Assembly (NCBI GenBank): GCA_964350265.1
Contig: CAYGJZ010000004.1
Location: forward strand, 34,232-98,231
Origin: BQJD01 sp964350265
GTDB lineage: Bacteria > Pseudomonadota > Gammaproteobacteria > Arenicellales > CAJQKF01
Reading direction: 5' to 3'
DNA length: 64,000 bases
The notes under the pieces: model-generated
The model's database searches: none
What the model was told of the DNA's origin: nothing
Seen by the model: only the letters and a program-made list of their open reading frames with translations
Part shown: positions 44,897 through 55,000 of the stretch, one piece after another
Layout of the letters: each line of letters starts with the position of its first letter
Position numbering within the stretch: the stretch's first letter is position 1
Program-made: the position numbers and the translations under genes

Positions 44897-46002
44897 ATGT
44901 ACGTCTACCAGGAACTGCTTGCCCGCGCCCGTGAACAACGACCGGTGCGGGTCGGCCTGATCGGCGCCGGCAAGTTCGGCTCCATGTTTCTTTCCCAGGT
45001 GCCGAACACCCCGGCGCTCACCGTCGCGGCCATCGCCGACCTTCATCCCGACCGCGCCCGCGCCGCCTGCCGGGCGGTGGGCTGGCGCGACGACGACATC
45101 GCCGCCACCACCTTCACCGACGATGCCGCGGCGATGGTGGCGATGGACGGCATCGACGTGGTGGTGGAGGCCACCGGCATCCCCACGGTGGGCATCGAGC
45201 ATGCCCGCGCCGCCTTCGCCGCCGGCCGCCACGTGGTCATGGTCAACGTCGAGGCCGACGTGCTGGCCGGGCCATTGCTGGCCGAAGAGGCGCGCGATGC
45301 GGGGGTGGTCTACTCCATGGCCTACGGCGACCAGCCGGCGCTGACCTGCGAGCTGGTGGAATGGGCGCGTGCCTGCGGCTTCGACGTGGTGGCCGCGGGC
45401 AAGGGCACCAAGTACCTGCCCGCCTACCATGCCTCGACCCCGGACACGGTGTGGGACCACTACGGGCTCACCGCCGACCAGGCCCGCGCCGCGGGCATGA
45501 ACAGCCAGATGTTCAACTCCTTCCTCGACGGCACCAAGTCGGCGCTGGAGATGGCGGCCATCGCCAATGCCACCGCCCTGGCGCCGCCCCCCGACGGCCT
45601 CGCCTTTCCGCCCTGCGGCATGGACGACCTCGCCCACGTGCTGCGGCCGCGCCAGGCCGGCGGGCAACTGCACCACAAGGGACAGGTGGAGGTGGTGTCG
45701 TCGCTGGAACGCGACGGCCGGCCGGTGGCCCGCGACCTGCGCTGGGGCGTGTACGTGGTCATCGAGGCACCCAACGACTATGCCGCCGCCTGCTTTCGGC
45801 AGTACGGCATGAACACCGACGACACGGGACGCTACTCGGCCATGTACAAGCCCTTCCACCTGATCGGCCTGGAGCTGAACATCTCCATCCTGAGCGCCGC
45901 CCTGCTCGGCAAGCCCACCGGTTCCACCGCGGGCTTCGTCGGCGACGTCGCCGCCACCGCCAAGCGCGCCCTCGGTGCCGGCGAAGTCCTCGACGGCGAG
46001 GG
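44897..46002 (+). CDS. NAD(P)-binding homoserine-dehydrogenase-like / SAF-domain oxidoreductase (3' end in gap)
   Basis: 368 codons are visible before the N run. The Rossmann start VRVGLIGAGKFGSMFLSQV is followed by AAIADLHPDRARAACRAVGW and VVVEATGIPTVGIEHARAA, as in predicted homoserine dehydrogenases that end in a SAF domain. The distinctive middle AAGKGTKYLPAYHASTPDTV and GMNSQMFNSFLDGTKSALEM also belongs to that group. The C-terminal SAF part would be in or beyond the gap. It follows the dioxygenase gene by 15 bases, so it may process the hydroxylated product. The substrate is unknown. Confidence 0.82.
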
Positions 46003-46102
46003 NNNNNNNNNNNNNNNNNNNNNNNNNNNNNNNNNNNNNNNNNNNNNNNNNNNNNNNNNNNNNNNNNNNNNNNNNNNNNNNNNNNNNNNNNNNNNNNNNN
46101 NN
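46003..46102. other. Assembly gap (100 N)
   Basis: Exactly 100 undetermined bases between the oxidoreductase gene (plus strand) and the end of the biotin carboxylase gene (minus strand). The two sides converge, so nothing in the reading frames tests whether the join is correct. Confidence 0.98.
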
Positions 46103-46124
46103 CCGCCCGGCGGGCGTCGCCCGC

Positions 46125-47506
<1,382 letters not shown>

Positions 47507-47510
<4 letters not shown>

Positions 47511-49450
47511 GAACTTGTCTCGTGGGCAGCACGCGTGGCCGGCAACGCCGTCCGCGCACTGCGCCGGTTGTGGATGACCACCGTGACCAGCGCCACCAGC
47601 GCGGCGAGATCGATCCACCAGCGGTCCGCCGCCACCAGCGCCGCCACCACGATCAGCAGCAGGCCCACCGGCAGCGGGATCGGCGCGCGGTAGAAGCGGC
47701 CGGCGCCCAGCGCCATGAGGAAGGACGCCACCAGGCCCATGACCAGCGACCAGGCAATGTCCAGCGGATCGGACTGCAGCAGCACCGCCGGGCGGAAGAC
47801 GAAGAACAGCGGCAGGAAGTACTTCATCAGGGCCAGCCGGATGGCGGTGACGCAGATCGGCCACCAGTGTGTCCTGGCAATGACCGCGGCGGTGAACACC
47901 GCGGTGCACACCGGCGGCGTCAGCGCCGACAGCAGCGCCGAGTAGAAGACCACGAAGTGGGAGATGATCGGATCGATGCCGAGCCGGATCAGCGCCGGCG
48001 CGGCGACCGCCGCCGCCACCAGGTAGGCGGCGGTGGTGGGCATGCCCATGCCCAGCACCAGCGCCACCAGCATCGACAGCAGCACGCTGGCCAGCAGGTG
48101 CCCGCCGCCACCGCTGATGATCAGCTCCGACAGCTTGATGCCGACGCCGGTCAGGCCGATCAGCGACAGGGCGATCTGCGCGGCCACCAGCAGGGCAAGG
48201 ATGCCGGTGATGCTGAAGGCGGCGGAGATGGCGCCGTCGTAGAGCGACGACAGGCGCTCGACGATGGCATCGCGCTTCCAGGAACCCAGCAGCAGGTACA
48301 GGCCGACGTTGGCGCAGATGCCGTAGAAGGCGGCCAGGGTCGGCGTGTTGCCGGAGAACATGCTGCCCAGCACCACCGCCAGGGTGACCAGCAGCGGCCC
48401 GACCCGCATCGGCGCGAGCACTTCCCGCGCGGTGGGTATGGCATCGTTCTCCACCGCCCGCATGTCTTCGCGCCGGGCCTCGACGTCAATGGACATCCAC
48501 ACGCAGACGAAGAACAGGATGGCCGGGATGGCGGCGGCATAGACGATGGTCAGGTAGGGCACGCCGAGCAGCTCGGCCATGACGAAGGCCCCCGCTCCCA
48601 TGATCGGCGGCGTGATCTGCCCGCCGGACGAGGCGGTGGCTTCCACCGCGCCGGCGAAGGCCGGCTTGTAGCCGAGCCGCTTCATGGTCGGGATGGTGAA
48701 GGCGCCGGTGGTGGCGACGTTGGCCACCGCCGCGCCGTTGAGCATGCCGAACATCATGCTGGAAATGGTGGCCACCTTGGCGGCACCGCCGGGGAAGCGC
48801 CCGGCCGCCAGCAGGGCGAGGTCCATGAAGGTCTGCGCGGCGCCGGTGGCGAGCAGAAAGGCGCCGAAGATGATGAAGATGGCGATGAGATCGGCGGACA
48901 GGCCGGTGACGGTGCCCCAGATGCCCTCGGTGCCGAGGTAGAGGTGCTCCATCAGGAAGGCGAAGTCGAAGCCGGTATGACCCCAGTAGCCGGGAATGCG
49001 ATCGCCGAACAGGGTATAGGCAAGCATGGCCAGGGTCATGATCGGCAGGGCCGAGCCGGTGGTTCGCCAGGCCGCCACCAGCAGCACCACGGTCAACACG
49101 CTGCCGAGCAGCAGGTCCGGCGTCGACGCGGCCAGGTTGAACGACTCGGTGATGCGGGTTTCCTGGCTGACGATGTAGCCGGTGGCAATTGCCGCCAGCA
49201 CGGCTGCCAGGAGGTCGGCGTAGCGCCGCAGGCGCGCCATGCCGCCACCCGGCGACAGCCGCGACAGGCCGAGGTAGACCACCGCCAGGCCGAGGCCGAC
49301 GTGCACCGCGCGCTGCGACAGCGGCGGCAACTGGCCAAAGCCGGCGGTGATGACCTGGAAGGCCACCAGCGCCACGCACAGCACGCACACCAGTACGCGC
49401 AGTAGGCGCGGCAGGTCGTCGAGATCCTGCTGCGAATCGATGCTGCTCAT
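47507..49450 (-). CDS. TRAP transporter permease, 4TM/12TM (DctQ-DctM) fusion
   Basis: 647 residues. About the first 180 residues contain the small-subunit-like helices (LVCVLCVALVAFQVITAGFG, VHVGLGLAVVYLGLSRL); the rest is the large DctM-type transport domain with ATTGAFTIPTMKRLGYKP, ASSGGQITPPIMGAGAFVM and VLGMGMPTTAAYLVAAAVA. Such fused permeases pair with TAXI binding proteins, and one is encoded 102 bases upstream. They import carboxylates with a sodium gradient. Two perfect stem-loops lie between the two genes. Its stop overlaps the biotin carboxylase start. Confidence 0.93.
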
Positions 49451-49477
49451 AGACGAATCATCCGCATCGGGTGACGA

Positions 49478-49504
49478 GGCCGCCGTGAACCGGTCACGGC
49501 GGCC
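49478..49504 (-). promoter_or_regulatory. Perfect stem-loop 2 between TAXI gene and TRAP permease gene
   Basis: GGCCGCCGTGA (49478-49488) pairs perfectly with TCACGGCGGCC (49494-49504) around a 5-base loop, an 11-bp stem. It ends 28 bases before the permease start and has no T-run. A role in mRNA protection or partial termination, raising binding protein over permease, is likely. Confidence 0.6.
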
Positions 49505-49510
49505 ACGGAC

Positions 49511-49530
49511 GCGAACGACGGGTCGTTCGC
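49511..49530 (-). promoter_or_regulatory. Perfect stem-loop 1 between TAXI gene and TRAP permease gene
   Basis: GCGAACGAC (49511-49519) pairs with GTCGTTCGC (49522-49530); with realistic geometry this is an 8-bp stem and a four-base loop. It lies 22 bases after the TAXI stop codon and six bases before the larger stem-loop. Confidence 0.55.
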
Positions 49531-49552
49531 GCTCGGTCGGGCGGGGTCGTGC

Positions 49553-50539
49553 CTACTGCATTTCCGGCGGCACCAGGCGCTCGGGCACCTCGATACCACG
49601 GGAACGGTAGAACTTCACCGCGCCGGCATGCAGCGGGATGGTGATGAGGTTGACCGAGTCCTGCATCACGTCGAGCTTGCCGAAGGACGGGAAGGCCGAC
49701 ACCTGCGGCTCGGGATTGTCGACGATGCCCTCGAGAATGGCGATGACCTGGTCGTCGGTGAGACTGTCGGACAGCGCGAACTGGCCGATGACCTGCACCG
49801 GCGAGGTGAATGCCGGGAAGCCGTCGACCTCGTTGTCGGCATACTGCTCGAAGTTGATGAACGGGAACTGCTCCTTCACCTTCGCCACCTGCTCTTCGTT
49901 GAAGTGCAGCAGGCGGATCGGGGTGAAGGCCATCAGCTCCAGGGTGGTGCCGTCGAGCACCGCGGTGCCGCCGGCCTTGACGTAGCCGATGGAGCGGTTG
50001 TCCTTCACCGCCGCCACCGCGTCGGCGAGGCTGGCGCGGAACAGCTCCGGCTCGATGCCCAGGGCTTCCAGCATCTGGATGCCGAGCTGCTCGGTGGCCG
50101 AGCCGCGCTGACCGGGCGTGAAGGCCTGGCCGGCCAGTTGCTCGAGATTGGTCACGCCGGAATCCTCGCGCACCACCCAGGCCTGCAGGGCGGGGGCATG
50201 CACCCACAGTCCGCGCAGCTTCTCCATCGGCGCGCCTTCGAACTTGCCGATGCCCTTGTAGGCCTGGTAGATGGTGGCATAGGTGCCAAGACCCATGTTG
50301 ATCTGGCCGCGGTCGATGCGCTTGAGGTTGTCCACCGCACCGCCGGTGGAGATGACGGTGACCGCCACCTTGTCCCCGGAATGCTCGTTGATCGCCTTGC
50401 CCGCCGCGGCGGCATAGGTGTAGTGCACCGATTTCAGCGCGGTGGTGCCAAAGGCGATGCGGTCCTGCGCCTGGGCGGCACCGACCAGGGCCAGTGCCGC
50501 GCAGGCCGCGGCGATACGGGTGATCTTTCTCAGTTTCAT
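49553..50539 (-). CDS. TAXI-family TRAP transporter substrate-binding protein
   Basis: 328 residues; ATG 50539 has a strong AGGAGG site. The signal peptide ends at AQA (residue 24). The mature start RIAFGTTALKSVHYTYAAA, VISTGGAVDNLKRIDRGQIN and LRGLWVHAPALQAWVVRED follow the TAXI (TRAP-associated extracytoplasmic immunogenic) pattern. It would deliver the substrate of this operon to the fused permease. Its place between two carboxylase genes suggests that the imported compound is the one that is activated and carboxylated. Confidence 0.92.
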   Translation of the reverse strand: MKLRKITRIAAACAALALVGAAQAQDRIAFGTTALKSVHYTYAAAAGKAINEHSGDKVAVTVISTGGAVDNLKRIDRGQINMGLGTYATIYQAYKGIGKFEGAPMEKLRGLWVHAPALQAWVVREDSGVTNLEQLAGQAFTPGQRGSATEQLGIQMLEALGIEPELFRASLADAVAAVKDNRSIGYVKAGGTAVLDGTTLELMAFTPIRLLHFNEEQVAKVKEQFPFINFEQYADNEVDGFPAFTSPVQVIGQFALSDSLTDDQVIAILEGIVDNPEPQVSAFPSFGKLDVMQDSVNLITIPLHAGAVKFYRSRGIEVPERLVPPEMQ

Positions 50540-50600
50540 CGGGTTTCCTCCTGGGTTTATCGTGTCAACGTTGTCCGTTGCCTGGTATATCGTTGTTTGC

Positions 50601-52181
50601 CTACGGCGATACGCCGTTCTTTGAACGTGGACCGAGGGCCGTCTTCAGGCGCGACTCGGCAAGATCGATGTAGCCACTCAGCACCGGCCGGGTTTCCCGC
50701 GGGTCGATGATCTCCTCCACGGCGAAGGCCTCGGCGGTGCGGAACGGCGAGGCATAGGCCCGCAGTTCCGCCTCCAGTTCCGCCTCGCGCGCCTTCGGGT
50801 CGGGGGCGGCGGCGATGTCGCGGCGGAAGGCGGCGGCAACGCCACCTTCCACCGGCAGCGAACCCCACTCGCCGCTGGGCCAGGCCAGCTTCAGGTCGAT
50901 ATCGTTCTTGTTGCAGGTGGCCATGCCCGCCATGCCGTAGCACTTGCGAATCACCAGCGTGATGGTGGGCACGTTGAGCTGGCCGGCGACGTAGACCGCG
51001 CGCATGCCCTCGCGCAGGGTGGCCTCCTGCTCGGCCTTCAGGCCGACCATGAAGCCGGGCACGTCGACCAGGAACACCAGCGGGATGTGGAAGGTGTCGC
51101 ACAGTTCCATGAAGTGGATCTGCTTGCGCGCCGAGTGGGCATCCATGGCGCCGGAGTACACCCGCGGGTTGTTGGCGACCACGCCCACCGGCCGACCGTT
51201 GAGCCGCGCCAGGGTGGTGATCACCGAGCGACCGTAGGTGGGCTGGATCTCGAACAGCGAGCCGCGATCGAACACCATCTCCACCAGGTCATGCATGCGG
51301 TAGGGCCGGGTGCGCTGCTCGGGGACGATATGGGCAAGCGCGTCCTCGCAGCGGTCCACCGGGTCGTCGCAGGCCGCCACCGGCGGCAGTTCCCACACGT
51401 TCTGCGGCATGTAGGACAAGAAGCGCCGGATCTGCTCGAAGGCCTCGTCCTCGCTGGCCGCCGCGTTGTGGATGGTGCCGGCCTTGTCCACCGCCACCGC
51501 GGCGCCACCGAGGTCCTCCTTGTCGATGTCCTGGCCCAGCGAACGCTTCACCACCGGCGGGCCGGCGGCGAACACCTGGCTGGTGCCACGCACCATGATC
51601 GAGAAATGGGAGAGGATGGCACGACCCGCCGGGCCACCGGCCGCGGTACCCATCACCGCCGATACCACCGGCACTTCGCCGAGCAGCTCCACCGAGCGCT
51701 CGAAGCCGTCGACGCCGGGGAAGACCACGTAGCCACGACGCTTGGCCGAGGTCACGGTACCGCCGGCACCGTCGATCAGGTTGACCAGCGGCATCTTGTA
51801 GTGATGGGCAAGATCCTCGATGAAGCCGCCCTGCCCGCCCTTGCGCCGCAACGCGCCGAAGGAAGTGCCGCCGCGCACCGTGAAGTCCTCGCCGCCGATG
51901 GCCACCGGGCGGCCGTCGATGCGCGCCACGCCGGCCACGTAGGGGGCCGGCTTGACCGACACCAGGCGGTGGTTCTCGTCGTACTCGGCGCTGCCGGCCA
52001 GGCTGCCGACCTCGCGGAAGCTGCGCTCGTCGGTCAACCGCTCGATGCGTTCGCGCACGGTGAGACGACCGTTGGCATGCTGCCGCGCCACCGCCTCCTC
52101 GCCACCCATCTGCGCCGCCGCCTGGCGACGGGCGTGGATCTCCCCGATGCCCGCGGGCACCGCCTCGGCGTCGTCGCTCAT
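50601..52181 (-). CDS. Acyl-CoA carboxylase carboxyltransferase subunit, paralogue 1
   Basis: 526 residues from ATG 52181, overlapping the biotinyl-protein stop as ATGA. Crotonase-fold carboxyltransferase of the PccB/MccB kind with two homologous halves. The first half contains AIGGEDFTVRGGTSFGALRR, LVNLIDGAGGTV and VMGTAAGGPAGRAILSHFS; the second has GVVANNPRVYSGAMDAHSA, PLVFLVDVPGFMVG and RKCYGMAGMATCNKNDID. It transfers the carboxyl group from biotin to an acyl-CoA. The first half is divergent (DGAGGTV where SGGARM/SGARM is usual), unlike paralogue 2, so the two may have split tasks. A short hairpin overlaps the stop codon (50603-50617). Confidence 0.9.
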   Translation of the reverse strand: MSDDAEAVPAGIGEIHARRQAAAQMGGEEAVARQHANGRLTVRERIERLTDERSFREVGSLAGSAEYDENHRLVSVKPAPYVAGVARIDGRPVAIGGEDFTVRGGTSFGALRRKGGQGGFIEDLAHHYKMPLVNLIDGAGGTVTSAKRRGYVVFPGVDGFERSVELLGEVPVVSAVMGTAAGGPAGRAILSHFSIMVRGTSQVFAAGPPVVKRSLGQDIDKEDLGGAAVAVDKAGTIHNAAASEDEAFEQIRRFLSYMPQNVWELPPVAACDDPVDRCEDALAHIVPEQRTRPYRMHDLVEMVFDRGSLFEIQPTYGRSVITTLARLNGRPVGVVANNPRVYSGAMDAHSARKQIHFMELCDTFHIPLVFLVDVPGFMVGLKAEQEATLREGMRAVYVAGQLNVPTITLVIRKCYGMAGMATCNKNDIDLKLAWPSGEWGSLPVEGGVAAAFRRDIAAAPDPKAREAELEAELRAYASPFRTAEAFAVEEIIDPRETRPVLSGYIDLAESRLKTALGPRSKNGVSP

Positions 52182-52399
52182 GTCTCGATCGTGCACAGCA
52201 CCTGCTCCTCGTCCACCGACTGCTCGGGCTGAACCACGATGGAGACCAGGGTGCCGTCCTCGGTGGCCTCCACCGGGATCTCCATCTTCATCGACTCGAG
52301 GATCATGATGACGTCGCCGCTGCGCACCGCGTCGCCCTCCGACATCTCCACCTTCCACACCGTGCCGGTTACCTCGGAGTGGATATCGATCTTGGCCAT
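52178..52399 (-). CDS. Stand-alone biotinyl carrier protein
   Basis: 73 residues from ATG 52399. It is only one biotinyl/lipoyl beta-hammerhead: start IDIHSEVTGTVWKVEMSEGD, biotinylation site ESMKM with target Lys38, and the mirror half GTLVSIVVQPEQSVDEEQV. ESMKM rather than EAMKM is a known variant. It lacks the long N-terminal part of housekeeping AccB. It sits between the two carboxyltransferase genes, 14 bases after one and overlapping the other, so it is the mobile carrier of this carboxylase. Confidence 0.92.
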   Translation of the reverse strand: MAKIDIHSEVTGTVWKVEMSEGDAVRSGDVIMILESMKMEIPVEATEDGTLVSIVVQPEQSVDEEQVLCTIET

Positions 52400-52413
52400 G
52401 CTTGTTCCTCGGG

Positions 52414-53970
52414 TTAGTAGGTTGTCGGCCAGTTGGCGAGACGGTGACGGCTGATGCCGCCGTCCATCCGCGACTGGTGAATGTCCAGCTGCCGTGCCAG
52501 GTAGGCGCGGGTCGCCTGCGGCGCGATCACGGTCTGCACCGCGTAGATCTCGGCCAGGCCGTAGCAGGAGGTATCGAAGGTCATGCCTTCGCGGATCTTC
52601 TGCTTGTGTTCGTCGTCGACCTCGCGGCCATAGGTGACCACCTCGGTGGCGAAGTCGGCATCCATGAAGCTGACCTCGGCGGTGGGCCAGGCCGCGACCT
52701 CGTCGGCGTTCCTGCCGCCACCCATGTTGAGATAGGCCTGGCCGTAGCTTTTGCGCATGATCACCGACAGCTTGGGCACGCTGCACAGTTGCAGCGCGGT
52801 CATGAAGTTGATGATCTTGCCCGGTGCCTTCTGCCGCTCTCCCTCGATGCCGATGACGAAGCCGGGGGTATCGACCAGCATCACCAGCGGGATGTTGAAC
52901 GAGTCGCACAGCACCAGGAAGCGGGTGACCTTCTCGCAGCCGGCGACGTCCAGCGCCCCGGCCTTGGCCATCGGGTTGTTGGCCACGATGCCGACCACGC
53001 GGCCATCGATGCGCGACAGTCCGACCACGGCGGTGCGGCCGAAGCGCGGCTTGAACTCGAAGAAGCTGCCCTCGTCGACCAGGCAGTCGATGATGCGGCG
53101 CACGTCGTAGCCACGCTTGCGGCTGTCGGGCAGGATGTCGCAGATGCGCGCGGCGCGATCGTCGTCGTTGCCCGGCGATTCGCCGCGCGGCGGCAGTTCG
53201 CGATGGTGCGCGGGCATGTAGGAAAGGAAGCGGCGAATCTCCGCCAGGGCTTCCTCGTCGCTGTCGACCACGCGGTCGATCAGGCCGGTCACCTCGTGGT
53301 GCATCTTCCAGCCGCCGAGATCCTCGGCCTCGACCTTCTGGCCGATGGCCAGCGAGGCCAGCGCCGGGCTGGCCACCGCCATCACCGCGCCCTTGCGCAT
53401 GACGGTGAAGTCGGCCATGCACGAGTACCAGGCCGACGAACCGAAGCACTGGCCGAGGATGGCCGATGCCCACGGCGACTCGCGGTTGCGCACGTACTGC
53501 TGCGGATCGTTGCCGAGCATGGTGCCCATGCCGCGCGCACCCATGTTGTCGGGCATGCGTGCGCCGGAGGATTCGCCGAGGAAGACCAACGGAAAGCCGC
53601 GCTCGGTGGCGACCCGCTTGACGTGGCCGATCTTCTTCATGTTAGTCAGGCTGGAAGAAGCGCCCTTGACCGTGAAGTCGTTGGAGACCACCGCCACCGT
53701 GCGGCCGTCGATCTCGCCGAAGCCGGCCACCTTGCCGTCGGCGGGGGTACGGTCGCGGTCGGCGGCCGGGCCGTTGGAGACCGCCAGCAGTCCGGACTCG
53801 AAGAAGGAACCCTCGTCGAGCAGCGCGTCGATGCGGCTGCGTGCATTCATCACCCCGGCGGCGTCGCGCCGGGCCAGGCGCTCGGCGCCACCCATCTGCC
53901 GTGCCGCGTGTTCGCGGCGGTGCAGCTCGTCAATGCGCTGCTGGTGCCCGCTGTGCTCGTTGTTGCTCAT
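52414..53970 (-). CDS. Acyl-CoA carboxylase carboxyltransferase subunit, paralogue 2
   Basis: 518 residues from ATG 53970. PccB/MccB-like carboxyltransferase with canonical motifs: VSNDFTVKGASSSLTNMKKI, LVFLGESSGARMPDNMGARG, and in the second half GIVANNPMAKAGALDVAGCE, PLVMLVDTPGFVIGIEGER and SVIMRKSYGQAYLNMGGG. Near equal in length to paralogue 1 but clearly different in sequence, so a mixed oligomer is plausible. Its ATG overlaps a TGA that ends the reading frame coming out of the 54021-54120 gap, most likely the CoA-transferase. Confidence 0.9.
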   Translation of the reverse strand: MSNNEHSGHQQRIDELHRREHAARQMGGAERLARRDAAGVMNARSRIDALLDEGSFFESGLLAVSNGPAADRDRTPADGKVAGFGEIDGRTVAVVSNDFTVKGASSSLTNMKKIGHVKRVATERGFPLVFLGESSGARMPDNMGARGMGTMLGNDPQQYVRNRESPWASAILGQCFGSSAWYSCMADFTVMRKGAVMAVASPALASLAIGQKVEAEDLGGWKMHHEVTGLIDRVVDSDEEALAEIRRFLSYMPAHHRELPPRGESPGNDDDRAARICDILPDSRKRGYDVRRIIDCLVDEGSFFEFKPRFGRTAVVGLSRIDGRVVGIVANNPMAKAGALDVAGCEKVTRFLVLCDSFNIPLVMLVDTPGFVIGIEGERQKAPGKIINFMTALQLCSVPKLSVIMRKSYGQAYLNMGGGRNADEVAAWPTAEVSFMDADFATEVVTYGREVDDEHKQKIREGMTFDTSCYGLAEIYAVQTVIAPQATRAYLARQLDIHQSRMDGGISRHRLANWPTTY

Positions 53971-55000
53971 GCCTTTGCTGCTTCGCTGTTGTTCGGTTCG
54001 TCGGCCAGGACCACCACGCCNNNNNNNNNNNNNNNNNNNNNNNNNNNNNNNNNNNNNNNNNNNNNNNNNNNNNNNNNNNNNNNNNNNNNNNNNNNNNNNN
54101 NNNNNNNNNNNNNNNNNNNNGGCCGATGATGTCGTCCAGTTCCGCGGCATGCTGGTTGCGCGCCAGGCCGGTATGGAACTTCGGATCATCCGGCAGCTCC
54201 TCGCGGCCGATGGCCTGGCACAGGCGACGGAACACCGAGTCCGATGCCGCGGCGATGACCACGTAGCCGTGGTCGGCGGTGACATAGATGGAGTTCGGCG
54301 TGTTCCCCGGCAGTCGCGGCCCGGCCCGCCTGGCCACCACGCCGGCCTGGCCGTAGGCCGGCACGTGGGGCTCCATGAAACTGAAAGAACCCTCGTAGAG
54401 CGAGGAGTCCACCACCTGGCCGCGGCCGGTGCGGTCACGCTCCACCAGCGCCATCATGGCGCCGAAGGCGGCATACAGGCCGGCGATGTAGTCGGCCAGC
54501 GAAGTGGCCGCGCGCGGCGGCGGCCGGTCGGGATCGCCGTTGATGCCGCGCAGGCCGCTGACCGCCTCGCCGACCACGCCGTAGCCGCCACGCTGGCTGT
54601 AGGGACCGTCCTGGCCGAAGCCGCTGATGCGCACCAGCACCAGGCCGGGGTTGACCGCCGACAGCGCGTCGTAGCCGAGGCCGAAACGTTCCATGGTGCC
54701 GGGGCGGAAGTTCTCCACCACGATGTCCGCCTTCTCGCACAGCCGCCGGGCGATGTCGCGGCCACGCTCGGTGCGCAGGTCGACACAGGCCATCTTCTTG
54801 TTGCGGAAGATCGAGGCGCCGTACAGCGACTCGCCCTCGTGCTGGGTGCCCATGGAACGCACCGCGTCGCCGCCGGGCTGTTCCAGCTTGATCACGTCGG
54901 CGCCGAAGTCGGCCATCAGGCGGGCGCAGAACGGCCCGGCCACGGTGGAGCCGAGCTCGACCACCCGCATCCCGGTCAACGGTCCACGTTGCGCGCTCAC
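53967..55000 (-). CDS. Family III CoA-transferase (CaiB/BaiF), interrupted by assembly gap
   Basis: Starts with GTG 55000 overlapping the GntR stop (GTGA); 293 codons are visible to the gap. CaiB-type features are MRVVELGSTVAGPFCARLMA, DVIKLEQPGGDAVRS, VVENFRPGTMERFGLGYDAL, RISGFGQDGPYSQRGGYG and VVDSSLYEG. Beyond the gap, 54020-53967 reads GVVVLADEPNNSEAAKA and stops with TGA inside the next ATG; I infer this is the C-terminus. The family length (about 390-400) implies some 85 residues are hidden, more than the 100 N could encode. It would move CoA from a donor such as succinyl-CoA to the imported acid. Confidence 0.85.
54021..54120. other. Assembly gap (100 N)
   Basis: Exactly 100 undetermined bases inside the CoA-transferase gene. 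The open frame on one side and the short in-frame tail ending in an ATGA overlap on the other support the join and show that the real gap is probably longer than 100 bases. Confidence 0.98.

Noticed and set aside
50603..50617. ACGGCG-ATA-CGCCGT hairpin overlapping the carboxyltransferase stop as a terminator
   Set aside because: Only six pairs, partly inside the coding region, with no T-run. The downstream TAXI gene appears to belong to the same operon.
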